DNA of 64,000 nucleotides, from assembly GCA_036898135.1 (NCBI GenBank), contig CM072522.1:3055421-3119420 (forward strand), in the 5' to 3' direction. Shown one piece after another: positions 53,666-64,000 of this stretch (its first letter is position 1; each line of letters starts with the position of its first letter). A program made the position numbers and the translations under genes. The notes beneath the pieces were generated by a model. That model ran no database searches. It saw nothing but the letters and a program-made list of their open reading frames with translations, and had not been told where the DNA came from. The stretch comes from Oncomelania hupensis (Eukaryota > Mollusca > Gastropoda > Littorinimorpha > Pomatiopsidae).

Positions 53666-55030
53666 ATTTCTTTTTCGATTTTTTTTCTTTCTCAAGGAAA
53701 AAAAACATTGCTTATTGATTAAGTACTTTATTAAATAGCTTGTTTGTGTTAGATTTAGATTTTAATGGTTATAATGTTATTTTACTAATTCGGCGCTTAC
53801 TCTTTACCCTTGGAAAATAAAATTGTTTTCTTATATAGTGTTCGGAGTTGTTCAATGCATGCCGTGCTGATCTCTACCATTGTATCGTGTTCAGACGTCC
53901 TCACACCTCGCACTCTCAAAAATGGCATTTTGACAATCAGTTATTCAATTTTACATCTTCCCTACCATCTATCAATGAATCAACTGTTCCTACAAAATAA
54001 GTACACAGTACTCACCTCGTTTTCTGTACTCGTCGACATCCATCTTTTTCTTTGTGGTTGTTTGGGTTCTAAACGGCAACCAGCGCAGCTAGTCGAGTTC
54101 TGTTCAAAGTTTAAACGCTTGTAATTAAAATATAAGCTGTAGTAACTGAACCACTGTCAAGTTTATTTTGTATGGCAGAGGTACTTTTCACTCTCCAACG
54201 AGTAAAGTATTGTTGAGGTAACAGTGTTAAATACTGCTTACAGTTCAATGGTCAGTGTGGCTCATTACAATAATGTATTTCTTCTAGTGACGAATGCAGT
54301 CGAAACGTGGAAGCCAAAATGTCATATCAAATTAAGTGGTAATGTCCATTTCACAAACAGCAATCTAATTGATAATATCGTTTTAAACATTCTATAGCTG
54401 TCGGCCAGTCGCATCCGTTGTTTCACACATAGACACTTTATTCAGCCAATCCAATAAGCCGACACTTCACTTTCAGCCAATGGCAAGTGTTGATGAACTG
54501 TTACTTGATTCTCCGCAAATCAGATGAGTTGAGACCTCGATTTCAGCCAAACACATGCGTCGAACATTCTTTGCATAGCCAATGAAATGCACCGTTGTCG
54601 TCCGAGCAAGAATTAACAAAACTTACTTTTAGCTTCGAACGCCAACTAGAAAGGAATGTTCTGAAACAGATAAAACAGATTCGAATATATTCAATAAACG
54701 AACGAATTCACAAACACAATTACTAAATAGATAGAAAGATCTATGATGGGATAGATGAATGTTAAATACAGAAAAAAAAAGTGAAGTAATTTTAGAAATT
54801 GATAGATAAACCATTAAATAAACAAACGAGCAAATAAATATATAAAGGACTGAACAACTTTGGCTATCATTCCTAACAATACGCTTTTTCTTCCGGATTA
54901 GTACAGTGGAACAATTTTAGGAAAATATCAGCCCACCTACCCATCGACCTTCATCCCTTTAACAGCAGATTTCACATTTCAAAAGACCTCAACTTGTTAA
55001 TGTATAGACCTCAACTTGGTTGCGGATCGT
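53666..55030. other. No gene recognised (1.4 kb)
   Basis: Frame 53810-54124 shows no domain. A cluster of CCAAT words (54437-54585: TTCAGCCAATCC, TTCAGCCAATGG, ATAGCCAATG) could be promoter-like but may be a degenerate repeat. No transcript-like structure can be supported. Confidence 0.4.
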
Positions 55031-55036
55031 ACAGGC

Positions 55037-55100
55037 ATACACACACACACCCACACACACACACACACACACACCTACACACACACACGCACACACACAC
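55037..55100 (+). repeat. (CA)n microsatellite, left part
   Basis: CA repeats interrupted by CC and CG. A second CA tract follows the SINE at 55440-55470, so the SINE lies within a CA tract. Confidence 0.95.
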
Positions 55101-55107
55101 AATTAAG

Positions 55108-55440
55108 CGAGCGTTGTGGCCAAGTGGTCTAAGGCGGGACTAACTTGCCTTGCCCACGGCCCAAAAACCAATGGCGCCTGACAGGTGTGGGATCGATCCA
55201 GCATCTGGGTGTTATGTTTCTCCGAATATTATTTACTTTCGACTCGGGCAACGTCTCCGGGTTTTTCTCCGGGTACTCCGGTTTGCTCCCCCAGCAAAAT
55301 TTTAAAAACACAACTAATATTAGGTAGGTTGGGTTTGGGCGCGCCACAGGCTGCAACTGCTCATTCCCCAGCACGGGAAGCGATCCAGAATTTCCCGATA
55401 AAAAGGGACAATAAAGTGTAAAAAATCAAATCAAATCAAC
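55108..55440 (+). mobile_element. tRNA(Leu/Ser-like)-headed SINE, copy 2
   Basis: Same head as 8460 (TGGCCAAGTGGTCTAAGGCG at 55117-55136), B-box region GTGTGGGATCGATCC, then a central domain TTTTTCTCCGGGTACTCCGG near 55262-55281, the GGGTTTGGGCGCGCCACAGG word, GGGACAATAAAG and an (ATCAA)n tail. It is better preserved than copy 1. Confidence 0.9.
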
Positions 55441-55680
55441 ACACACACACACACGCACACACACACACATCTCCAGACACATAGAGACCCACAATGCACA
55501 GTTTTCCCAACAACAACAACAAGTACTGTATTAGACACTCTGTATACTGGATGTTGGATCAAACACACACCGGCACGCCATTTCACAATCACAAAATCAC
55601 GCGCGCGCTCTCTCTCTCTCTCACACACACACTCTCTCTCTCTCTCTCTCTGTTTCTCAAACACACACGCACGCAGGCAG
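55441..55680 (+). repeat. CA and CT microsatellites
   Basis: CA repeats at 55441-55470, and CT/CA/CT repeats at 55608-55650. Frames through them are artefacts. Confidence 0.93.
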
Positions 55681-55744
55681 ACACAAATTCATGCTGACTG
55701 GATAAATTTATCAGACTGACTGACTGACTAACTGATCATATTGC

Positions 55745-56510
55745 ATAAGTCAGGGAGTAGCGTTTGTGATCCGAATGGCGCTCGACAGAAAAGAACTGGC
55801 AGAACATGTCAGTCCTCGCGCTCAGAAGCCTGCTTGATCTGGAGGATGTCTGCAACAGCAGCTCGTCACACAGCGGATGGGTGGGGTCACGCTAAATGGC
55901 CCAAGGCATTCAACTGCTTTCGCCTCGAAGTGCGCCTGGAGGTCAATAACGGATCTGTCGATCGGCTTGCCGGCAGTCTTTATGAACTTCGCCAGCTTGG
56001 TCTTGTCCTGCTCTTTCAGGCTGCCGAAGAAGCACAGGCTGTTCTAGGCCAGCACGGACTCCATCGTCGCCCTGTAGAAAAGCTCCAACCCCCTGGAGCT
56101 CACATCGAAGGCAATCAGCCTCCTCATAATGTAGAGGCGTTGGTTGGCCTTCTTGAGGAGCAGCACGCGTTGGGGGACCAGTCCAACTTGTTATCTATGA
56201 TGGACCTCAGGTACTTGTACTGGTCCACCACCTCCACCACCTCACTCCAAATGACTAGTGGATCGAGTGTCGGAGCGCTCCTCCTGTAGTCAACAATCAT
56301 CTCCTTTGTCTTAGAAATGTTAAGGAGGAGATGGTTGTGGTCGCATCATCTGACGAACTTTTCTACGGCGCAGCGGTAGGAGCTCTCGCTCGTTGTGATA
56401 AGACCGGTCAGAATGTGTCGTCGGAAAACTTGACTTGGAGGGCGTCCTCAGCGGTACAGCTACAGTCGGTGGTGGTTGTTTCAGCATAGACCACAAAAAC
56501 CGAACAAGCA
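55745..56510 (-). pseudogene. Rex1/Babar-like LINE fragment
   Basis: Minus-strand translation includes LQVKFSDDTFLTGLI (RT motif C, KFSDDT) near 56437-56390, CDHNHLLLNISKTKEMIVDY near 56345-56285, VDQYKYLRSIIDNKLDW near 56230-56185 and an ELFYRATMESVLA-like region. Frames are shifted several times. It is a different subfamily from the copies at 12944 and 56772, which read IKYSDDS. Confidence 0.78.
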
Positions 56511-56771
56511 TCTCATTGCCGAGAAACAGACGAACCGCAGGCAGAACTCCCGTCGCGCATGCGTCATTTGACGATGTCAACCTACGCATCCGTATTTCTT
56601 TCCACACACAACAATAATGGAGATCGACATGGTTGTGCAAGGAAAGAGGAGCAAACATTGTTTGAACTCCAAGATTTTCTAGCTTGAACCTAATTATTTA
56701 CCATAAAGAGAATTCACAGTTTTTTTAATACTCTTGTGATTTCTTCTGCGTTCTATTATTCCACTGCATGA

Positions 56772-58211
56772 AGTAAGATAAGATAAGATAAGATAAGACA
56801 ACTTTATTATCTTTTACAAGAAATTACATTGTGGTGTACAATTACAATCAACAAGGAATAAACATCACAATAATATTAACAACAATCATAATGACAAGGA
56901 GGATGAAACTGCACAGTCACATATGAATATAATTACACTTATGCAAGCTAACATTAAAATACAGCAAATGTTACATGAAATTATTTTGGGCAAACACACA
57001 CACTCACACACACACACACACATGTCATTTATTAAGTAATGAGACAGCCTTTGGGATAAAACTGTTTTTCGTTCTGGGAGTTCTGACCCTTGGTGTTTGG
57101 TAGCGCCTTCCAGAAGGCAGGAGCTGGAAGTGGTGCGCAAACACATGAGTGCTATCCAGCACAATGCAACTGGGTTTCCGCGCAACACGCCTTTCATACA
57201 ACACCTGCAGGCTCTCTTGTTTCACCCCCACAACCTTCCCACAGACTTTCACCACTCGATCCAACACACCTTTGTTTTTTACACACAAACTTCCATACCA
57301 GCAGATAAAAGAAACGGTAAGAACGGACTCAATAAAAGAAGAGTAAAAAGTCTGAAGGATGCGGCTATTGACTTGGAGATTTCGAAGTTTTTGAAGGCAG
57401 TAAATTCTAGACTGACATTTTTTGTGGATGGCAGGGATGTTTGCAGTGAACTTCAGGTTCTCGTCAATGATGGTTCCCAGGTATTTGTATTGAGTGACTC
57501 TCTCGACTGTAACACCATCAATGACAAGGTCTGGAATTAGAGCGTTGTTTTTACGAAAGTCAATGACCAGTTCCTTAGTTTTCTTTACATTTAAGTCTAA
57601 ATAGTTTTGTTTGCACCAGGAGCTGAACCTATCAACTGCAGAGAAATACACAGCATTTGAATTGGACAGGTCCTCAAGGGCAGAATCGTCCGAGTACTTT
57701 ATGACCGTTGTGGCGTCAGTTCCTCTGCAGTCGTTTGTGTAGAGCGTGAAAAGTACCGGAGAAAGAACCGTACCCTGAGGAGCTCCTGTGTACGTTTGTT
57801 TGAGAGATGATACAGCAGAGTGAAAGCGGACGACCTGAGATCTGGACACGAGGAAGTGAACGATCCACAGGACGAGTCTAGGAGGGACAGTGTAAGACAA
57901 AAGCTTCTGAGCCTTGAGGTGTGACTGTATGGCATTGAAAGCAGAAGAAAAGTCTATAAATAGAATACGGACGAAGGAACCAGAGGTCTCTAAGTGATCA
58001 TAAGCATTGTGGAGAAGCGTCAGATTAGCGTCGTCGGTACTACGATTGGGTTTGTATGCAAACTGAAGAGGGTCAGAGAAAGGCTGAGTGTAACAAAGAA
58101 GACGAGACAGTAGAATCCGTTCGAGACATTTCATAGCTATGGATGTAAAGGCAACAGGGCGGTAGTCGTTGAGTTCTGTGGGTTTACTGTTTTTGGGCAC
58201 GGGACAGATAG
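56772..58211 (-). mobile_element. Rex1/Babar-like LINE copy B
   Basis: Minus strand: ORF2 C-terminal two thirds, 3' UTR and a tail of TTATC repeats (plus strand AAGATAAGATAAGATAAGA at about 56776-56797). The 5' part is cut off at 58211, where the Gmr1-like element 2 LTR begins. It shows the undamaged site into which a SINE jumped in copy A. Confidence 0.9.
57025..58200 (-). pseudogene. Rex1-like ORF2 reverse transcriptase (open, 5'-truncated)
   Basis: A 391-codon open frame: PKNSKPTELNDYRPVAFTSI (motif 1/2), LQFAYKPNRSTDDA, ILFIDFSSAFNAI (motif A), TGAPQGTVLSPVLF (motif B), TTVIKYSDDSALE (motif C with YSDD), WCKQNYLDLNVKKTKELVID, VTQYKYLGTIIDENLKF, and C-terminal RRYQTPRVRTPRTKNSFIPK. No stops, so the insertion is fairly young, but the N-terminus and the endonuclease lie beyond the LTR element or were never copied. 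The family is close to Rex1/Babar elements common in fish; it belongs to the CR1 group. Confidence 0.88.
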
Positions 58212-59654
58212 TGTAGAGAACGGGATTTTTCCGGTATTTTTAAATTAAAATTAATTAATTATTTTTGATTGGCTAAAAGCCTTGAGCCAATGAATGAAGA
58301 GATAGTTTGAATTAGAGGCAAAATTAGTCAGTCGAATTGTTGGTGTCAAACTGTGTGGTCGTGTGTGTGTAGGCCCAGAATAGTGAAAAAATTGAAAGAA
58401 AAGAAACGAAAGTTAACGTTGAAACAGTCAGGGGAAGAAAGCATTGAAACTAATCAAGGTGTATTGGTTTGTGGTCATTTCTCTCTAGAAGTGGATGATT
58501 ATTTTGTGCTGTAAAGATTACAGGTATTTATAATGTTTTTCATGATTTTAAAATGGTGGATAAGTATATTTTTGTATTGCATTTGTTGTAACAGTGAGCT
58601 GTTGTCCACTGAGATGGAATATTGAATTTTCATTGATGTAATAATATTATTAATTACGTGGGGCGATAGTTGTAGAGTAGTAAATAATGAAATATGAATG
58701 AAATGCGTGAGCTTGGTTAATAGTAATTTTCAGTCATGAAGTGATTATCTGGATATGAATGATAGTGGTGGAGGAAGGAAAGTGGTGATCGCATACGAAA
58801 CAGAATGGGACAAACGAGGAACAAAGGGAGGTGAGAAAGGGTGAAACTAAAGAAGAATAAATAAATTGTCCGAGTCAGAGAATTGACGTCTGTATATGTA
58901 TGTCATAATAGCGAGCCCGTTGGGGGCTACTGGCCTACTGGGAGCAGAATTGGCTCCGTTCTGTCCGAGACGAGAACAAGGTGATTTCCGAGGCATCGGA
59001 GGGGGATCGACTCTATTTCCACACTTGACCAAGACAACGTTTCTCCGAGCGGACTGGGGCAGTTGGCTAGTCCCTCCGCTCGTCGACACTCGTCTCTCGT
59101 CAACACTCATCGCTCGTCGACACTCGACTCTCGTCGACACTCATCGCTCGTCGACACTCGTCTCTCGTCGACACTCGTCGACACTCGTCTCTCGTCGACA
59201 CTCGTCTCTCGTCGACACTCGTCTCTTGTCGACGTATCTCTGGCATTGTGTGCCGGATAGTGTGAAACCGTGATCCTCGGAGATAATAAGGTACTGTAAA
59301 CTTTGCGTATTTGTTGCATTGGCCAGGACAAGAAATTGCCGGTCTCGATTATCCGTCCGGAGTGTTCAGGCTCGTCGACGTCACATTTCTATGAAACATT
59401 GGGATAAGCCCAACCGTGTTAGATTAACTGTATGAAAGGATTAGAGTGAAAGTGTGAAATAAAATTGTTGATTATTTATATAAACTTTGAGAACGTGGAA
59501 CCGGATATCTTGTGTTGGTGTTTGTCTGTGTTGAGAAGAGTCCGTACGTTTGTGGGTGTGAAAGTTAACAGAGAAGTCTTGCACGCACGTTTTTTCCGTT
59601 TAGGAGTCATATATATATTTTGCATGCACCTACACTTAATATCCATACGCTACA
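58212..59654 (+). repeat. 5' LTR of Gmr1-like element 2 (1,443 bp)
   Basis: Starts TGTAGAGAACGG and ends TACGCTACA (TGTAG/CTACA inverted ends). It contains a 17-bp minisatellite at 59075-59232. The start recurs at 63763. Confidence 0.88.
59075..59232 (+). repeat. 17-bp minisatellite in the LTR
   Basis: Unit TCGTCGACACTCGTCTC and variants, eight to nine copies, each with GTCGAC. Confidence 0.93.
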
Positions 59655-59656
59655 TC

Positions 59657-59667
59657 TGGTGACCCTG
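59657..59667 (+). promoter_or_regulatory. Primer binding site of element 2
   Basis: TGGTGACCCTG two bases after the LTR. The first nine bases are complementary to the 3' end of a Trp tRNA as recalled (GGGTCACCA); the match ends after that. Confidence 0.5.
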
Positions 59668-60939
59668 TTTTTTTCTCTGTGTTAGTATTGTAGTTCAAAG
59701 GTTGGTAGTATCTAGGTTAATTCTTTCATATCGTGGGTAGAGTTAGTTGTCTCCCTTGTTTGATTGTAGAAGTGGTTTGTTTATTGTGATTGTTTGATGT
59801 GTGATTATCTAAATTAGTGGTTTTAGACCATCTCCAGTTTCACGGTAGGGCGCTCCTGTATAGTTTCAGAGTTGCTCAAGGGCTTAGTATCTTTTTCTAC
59901 CTGTGGGGTCTATATTCTTTTTCATTGCTCTTTCTGCTGTATTAGTTTGTTTACATTGGTTCTAGTATCTGTGTTCTGTAGGCCTAACTTTGTGTGTGAG
60001 TGTATCAGTGAATGAGTTGTTCCACGTTCTTATTTTTATTATAGGTTAGTTACAAAGCCCCTTAGTGTTAACTTAATTTTGATTTTTTGTTCTTTTAAAT
60101 TTATCATTTGTAATTTTGCAATTAATTGTTGAAATTTTCTTTGTTTAGTATTGATATACTTCTTGATTTATTTAAAAAAAAAAACTTTCTAATTAGTAAT
60201 TTTGAAATTACTTGCTGAATATATTGTTGCTTAGTGTTAGTATTTAAATTCATTTTGTTTTCTTTAGCTTGATCATTGATATTTTTGAAATTATTTGTTG
60301 AATTGTTTCTTTGTTGTGTATATATATTTCAATATTGATTGAATTTATTGTTTGAATTTGTGTTATTATTTGAGTTAGTAGTATTTGATCCGTTTATATT
60401 ATTGCTGTTTTGTCTTATTAGGTGTTAGTATTTGACATACTTGTTTCTATTTAATTATATTTATTAAAGTAGTGTTGACTTTGAGGTATTGAAAAAAAAT
60501 TTTTTTTTTGGAAATAATTCATAGGGTTTAGACATTTGAGGACTTAGATTAATTGAACACTGCTGTTAGTGATTTAGTATTGAGTTATCTTCGACTATTG
60601 TTTATTATAAAAATAATTTATTTTTAAAAAAGGAAATTATAGTTGTTGATATTGGATTGTTCATACTTTGTCAGTTTATTGATTTGCTTTACTGCTATTT
60701 ATTAGTTAGATTTGTTGATATTTGATTGTTAGTACTTCATCAGTTTATTGATTTGGTTCCTGCTATTTATTGGTTACTTACATTTGTTTCACTTTGAGTT
60801 TATTTTTGACTTAGCTTGGCTTGGGCTATTGTTAGTTTTTATTTTTATCATTCTTTCTTGGGTATTTGGGACTTAGTCTATATATTGTAGTTTAGGTAGG
60901 TGCTGATTTTGATTTATATTTTGACCAAAAAAATTAAAC
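59668..60939 (+). other. Long AT/T-rich leader of element 2
   Basis: 1.27 kb without a coding frame, T-rich with recurring TTATTGATTT and TTGATATT words. It lies between the primer site and gag, as a leader or packaging region would. Confidence 0.6.
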
Positions 60940-61860
60940 ATGGATGATTATGATGATCTTTTTGAAAAGTTTCTTAAACAAGCTACTACTTTGGAAGTAG
61001 CTGACAAACATAAGTATGTTCAAGAATGTTTTCAGCGACTTGATAGACAAAGGGAACGAGAAACACAAAAAGAAATGGAATCCAAGAAATTAGAAACACA
61101 AAAAGAAATGGAGCTGGAAGCTAGAAAACTAGAATCCAAGAAACTAGAAACACAAAAAGAAATGGAATCCTAGAGAATGGACATTGAACTAGAGAAGGAA
61201 AAAACAAAACAGTTAGAAATACAGGCTAATCAGGGTGGTCATGTTGCTGGTCAAGATCAGGATCATGATCAGACTTATGCGAAGCATCAGTTTAAAGCTA
61301 GACCAATTTTTCCTTAACTTCCTATGTTTAGAGAGAAGACTGATGATATTGATTCATACTTGTTTCGTTTTGAAACAAATGCTACTGCACTTGGCTGGGA
61401 AAAGGGTCAATGGGTTGTTTATTTGTCTGCCTTACTTGAAGGGAATGCTTTGAGTTTGTACCACAGTTTAGCTGCCAATGGACATTGTGATTATGACATT
61501 TTGAAAGATAATTTATTGAAAAAAATCCAATGTACTGCTGAAGGTTTCAGAGAGAAATTCCGTGCCACCAAACCAGACGCAAATGAACCGTTTCAAACTT
61601 TTGGCATTGAGCTTAATCGATTGTTTGATCGATGGGTTGCACTTTCGGGTGTCAAACGTACTCTAGATGGCATAGTTGATTTGGTATTGGGCGAACAATT
61701 TCTACAAAGTGTGTCTGCAGATCTTGCCACTTTTATTCGTGAGAGAGGATTGGTCAGCCTCGATGACATGGTGAATTGTGCCGAAAGTTACCGTCTTGCT
61801 CGTCCGGGTAAGAATTTGGCTCGCGATGCCAGTACTTCTGCGTCGCGTCGGTTGGTCAGT
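60940..61860 (+). pseudogene. gag: gag (capsid part) of Gmr1-like element 2
   Basis: Starts MDDYDDLFEKFLKQ at 60940. A charged coiled coil with repeated KKLETQKEME units follows. TAG at 61171-61173 and TAA at 61315-61317 interrupt the frame. The capsid-like domain (61324-61810) has DDIDSYLFRFETNATALGW, a CTAEGFREKFRATK region and EQFLQSVSADLATFIRERG, homologous to element 1. A frameshift near 61850 separates it from the knuckle region. Confidence 0.87.
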
Positions 61861-62038
61861 TCAATACCGTTGCTGAAGGTAATGCGACTTCGGGTCGTTC
61901 GGATTTTCGCGGTGGATACGGTAGTTATCGACGTCAGTTGGTTACCGTGGCCGCTGGAACTTTAATCGAAGTGCGCCATCCACTGTTGCAGATTCTCATC
62001 AAGGTCAAAGTCGTAGTGGATTCGGACGTGGCTCGTCC

Positions 62039-63406
62039 ATGACTTTTGCTAAATGTCAGCTTTGCAAGGGCAGTGGCCATTCATCATTCAAATGTCCACT
62101 CAGAAACAATCCGACAAATCCATGCTATATTTTTGGGTTGGGGGGACATGTTAAGAAAAATTGTCCGTTTGCTACATCTTCACTCAAAACAGATACACAA
62201 AAGACTCAGGTTGTTTCTGCTGCATTGCCTGTTGATCCTGAAGTTGTCTGTTCTGTTGCTAGTCCAGCTGTTGGTCATCTGCATTTGGAGTTGGGTACAG
62301 TGAAGGGTACACCATGTTCTGTACTTCGTGACACAGGTGCTACAATTTGTGGTGTGCGTCAGCGATTGGTGTCATCTCTCGAGTACATCGAAGGACAAGT
62401 TCGTTGTAAGACTTTTGGAGGTGAGATTACTGTCTATCCGCTTGCCAAACTTGTAGTGTCCACTCCGTATTTTTCAGGTCATTTGGTTTGTGCTGTGCTT
62501 CCTGACCCAGTTGCTGATTTGATCATTGGGAACATTGCTGGGTTGACAGATTCTGTTGTTGGTGCTCAGGTTTCAGTTGAGTTGAGTGTGGCGGCTGTCA
62601 CTACTCGAGCTCGCACTGCGCAGAAAGATTTTCCTCATACTCCTCTAGTTGATCTTTCTCAAGATTTTGGTATTTCTCGTCAGGAGTTGATTGATTTTCA
62701 GAAATCAGATTCCAGTCTTGCTTCATGTTTTACGTGTGCTCAGTCTGGAGAAAAGAAAGCTGTTGGCTCTGCTACTTATTTTTTCTTTGAGGATGCAGGT
62801 GTTTTGTATCGTTCTTACGAAAAGCCAGGTCAAATTCTACAGCAGATTGTTGTTCCAGAGAAGTTGCGTGCTGCTGTTTTGGCTACTTCACATGATCAGT
62901 TGCTTGCTGCTCATTGTGGTACTCGTCGTACTTTGACGCGAGTTCTTTCAAAGTTTTTTTGGCCTGGAGTGTCAGCGCATACTTCGAGGTACGTTCGTAC
63001 TTGTGATGTGTGTCAGAAATCTAAGTCGAGAGGAAAGGTTCCGCTAGTACCGTTGGTGGTTGTCCAACGTGTTGCTGAAGTTGAGGTGTGTGTTGACACA
63101 GTTGTTTGTGAAGGTGAGGTTGTAGATTGTGATGATTTGGTTTCAGAGAAATTTGTTGAGGTTGCCAAGGAAAGGGGTTTTCCTCACGTTGGTGGTTGTT
63201 CAGTGGATTCGGCAGTTGTGAATTCAATGGTGGTGCGTGAAGAGACAACAAGACAAGTTTTGGCGTCTGTGTGTGTTGTCAAGGAAGATGGGGACATGTC
63301 GTCAGTTGTTTTTGGATTCAGTGTTGCCGGTTTCAGATCGTCGGGATCTCTTTTCCGTTTTTTCTACCTGTGCTGTTATTTTGTCAGCAATACCGGGTTT
63401 ATTTGA
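62039..63406 (+). pseudogene. pol: Zinc knuckles, protease and integrase zinc region of element 2
   Basis: Open for 455 codons. First knuckle CQLCKGSGHSSFKC (complete, about 62054-62095); second CYIFGLGGHVKKNC has Phe where the second Cys belongs. Protease VLRDTGATICG with active-site DTG (about 62320). VTTRARTA resembles VTTRAQAK in element 1. Integrase zinc region: SHDQLLAAHCG and CDVCQKSKSRG (about 62888-63034). After VPLVPL (about 63050) the sequence no longer resembles integrase: about 110 Val- and Glu-rich residues end in a hydrophobic run and a stop. The catalytic core is missing. Confidence 0.87.
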
Positions 63407-63464
63407 CTTGGGTATGTTTGTGGTTACTCTTTTGCTTGGACTGTTTTTAGGTTTTCTTGTTTCC

Positions 63465-63662
63465 TGTGGGGTGTTGCATTCATCTTGCAGACAGATCACA
63501 GACCACTCACATACATGCAGACATGTAGATTCAAGAACACGAATCATGCGATGGGCTCTGTCTTTGCAAGAGTACAATTTTCATATTGAGCCTCTTCCGG
63601 GATCTCGCAACATTCTTGCTGATCTTCTGTCACGATCTGCTGTTGATCAGTTTGTGCCGTAA
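63465..63662 (+). pseudogene. pol: RNase H C-terminal fragment of element 2
   Basis: Homology resumes at FILQTDHRPLTYM and continues with NTRIMRWALSLQEYNFHIE and NILADLLSRS, matching element 1 (25400-25560). TAA at 63660-63662. The rest of RNase H and all of RT are deleted. Confidence 0.88.
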
Positions 63663-63740
63663 ATTTTGCGGAAGAACTTCTGTTCTTGGAAAAGACTGCT
63701 CTTTTGGAAAAAAGAAACCTCGGTCGGTCTCTTTTTTTCG

Positions 63741-63759
63741 TAGAGGAGGGGGGGGGGGG
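63741..63759 (+). promoter_or_regulatory. Polypurine tract
   Basis: AGAGGAGG followed by a run of G, three bases before the 3' LTR. This is the usual start point of plus-strand DNA synthesis. Confidence 0.8.
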
Positions 63760-63762
63760 TAG

Positions 63763-64000
63763 TGTAGAGACCGGAATTTTTCCGGTATTTTTAAATTAAA
63801 ATTAATTAATTATTTTTGATTGGCTAAAAGCCTTGAGCCAATGAATGAAGAGATAGTTTGAATTAGAGGCAAAATTAGTCAGTCGAATTGTTGGTGTCAA
63901 ACTGTGTGGTCGTGTGTGTAGGCCCAGAATAGTGAAAAAAATGAAAGAAAAGAAACGAAAGTTAACGTTGAAACAGTCAGGGGAAGAAAGCATTGAAACT
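63763..64000 (+). repeat. 3' LTR of element 2 (first 238 bp, truncated by window)
   Basis: TGTAGAGACCGG start; the remainder follows the 5' LTR closely. The far end and target duplication lie outside the window. Confidence 0.95.

Larger units (their letters stand above)
58212..64000 (+). mobile_element. Gmr1-like Ty3/gypsy retrotransposon 2 (defective; 3' LTR cut by window end)
   Basis: 5' LTR 58212-59654, leader, gag, protease, integrase zinc region, unexplained segment, RNase H end, polypurine tract, 3' LTR from 63763. Integrase sequence precedes RNase H, as in element 1. RT and the integrase core are absent. It is inserted in Rex1-like LINE copy B. In the first 238 bases the LTRs differ at about three positions plus one 2-bp indel, so it is recent. 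Confidence 0.9.

Noticed and set aside
55741..56289. 182-codon plus-strand open frame
   Set aside because: It is the opposite strand of a Rex1-like RT fragment; the minus strand carries the recognisable motifs.
57097..57540. 147-codon plus-strand open frame
   Set aside because: Shadow of the open Rex1-like ORF2 on the minus strand.
59075..59232. CRISPR-like array
   Set aside because: Units are contiguous 17-mers without spacers, in a eukaryotic LTR; it is a minisatellite.

Overview
The window reads as animal nuclear DNA, most likely from a lophotrochozoan and probably a marine mollusc. The reasons are the repeat types: RTE-like LINEs with (TAGGA)n tails, RNase H-bearing I-group LINEs, Rex1/Babar-like LINEs, tRNA-headed SINEs with a conserved central domain, Gmr1-like Ty3/gypsy elements, many microsatellites and a vertebrate-type TTAGGG tract. 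This is inference from repeat content; no single-copy host gene, rRNA gene or functional tRNA gene is visible to fix the taxon. Nothing looks bacterial.

Layout. 1-10 kb: a 1.4-kb solo LTR, two diverged 5S rRNA-derived SINE copies, a 709-bp solo LTR with a perfect 5-bp target duplication, a tRNA-headed SINE and microsatellites. 10.5-15.8 kb: an RTE-like LINE split by a solo LTR, which is split by a Rex1-like LINE, which is split by a SINE. 17.3-18.9 kb: a decayed Tc1-type transposon. 19.7-26.1 kb: a rearranged Gmr1-like LTR retrotransposon with near-matching 5-bp target duplications. 26.2-27.0 kb: a LINE ORF1 relic with an N-terminal 2A peptide, then a telomere-like tract. 28.4-36.4 kb: LINE relics, chiefly RTE-like copies in alternating orientation, one split by the 1.3-kb solo LTR. 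37-39 kb: microsatellites. 39-49 kb: an L2/CR1-like LINE split by a nearly complete I-group LINE that carries an 812-bp hAT-like transposon, then a second I-group LINE copy. 49-51.8 kb: an RTE-like copy broken by several lesions. 51.8-53.3 kb: a TIR-bounded element and an AT-rich array. 53.4-58.2 kb: SINEs and Rex1-like LINEs. 58.2-64 kb: a second Gmr1-like element with nearly identical LTRs but a defective body; its 3' LTR runs off the window.

Almost every recognisable reading frame belongs to a mobile element and almost all are broken. The relative order of many insertions can be read from nesting and target-site duplications. The genes do not form a pathway; the relations are host and parasite (LINE and inserted element, SINE and presumed LINE partner, defective LTR element and presumed autonomous helper).
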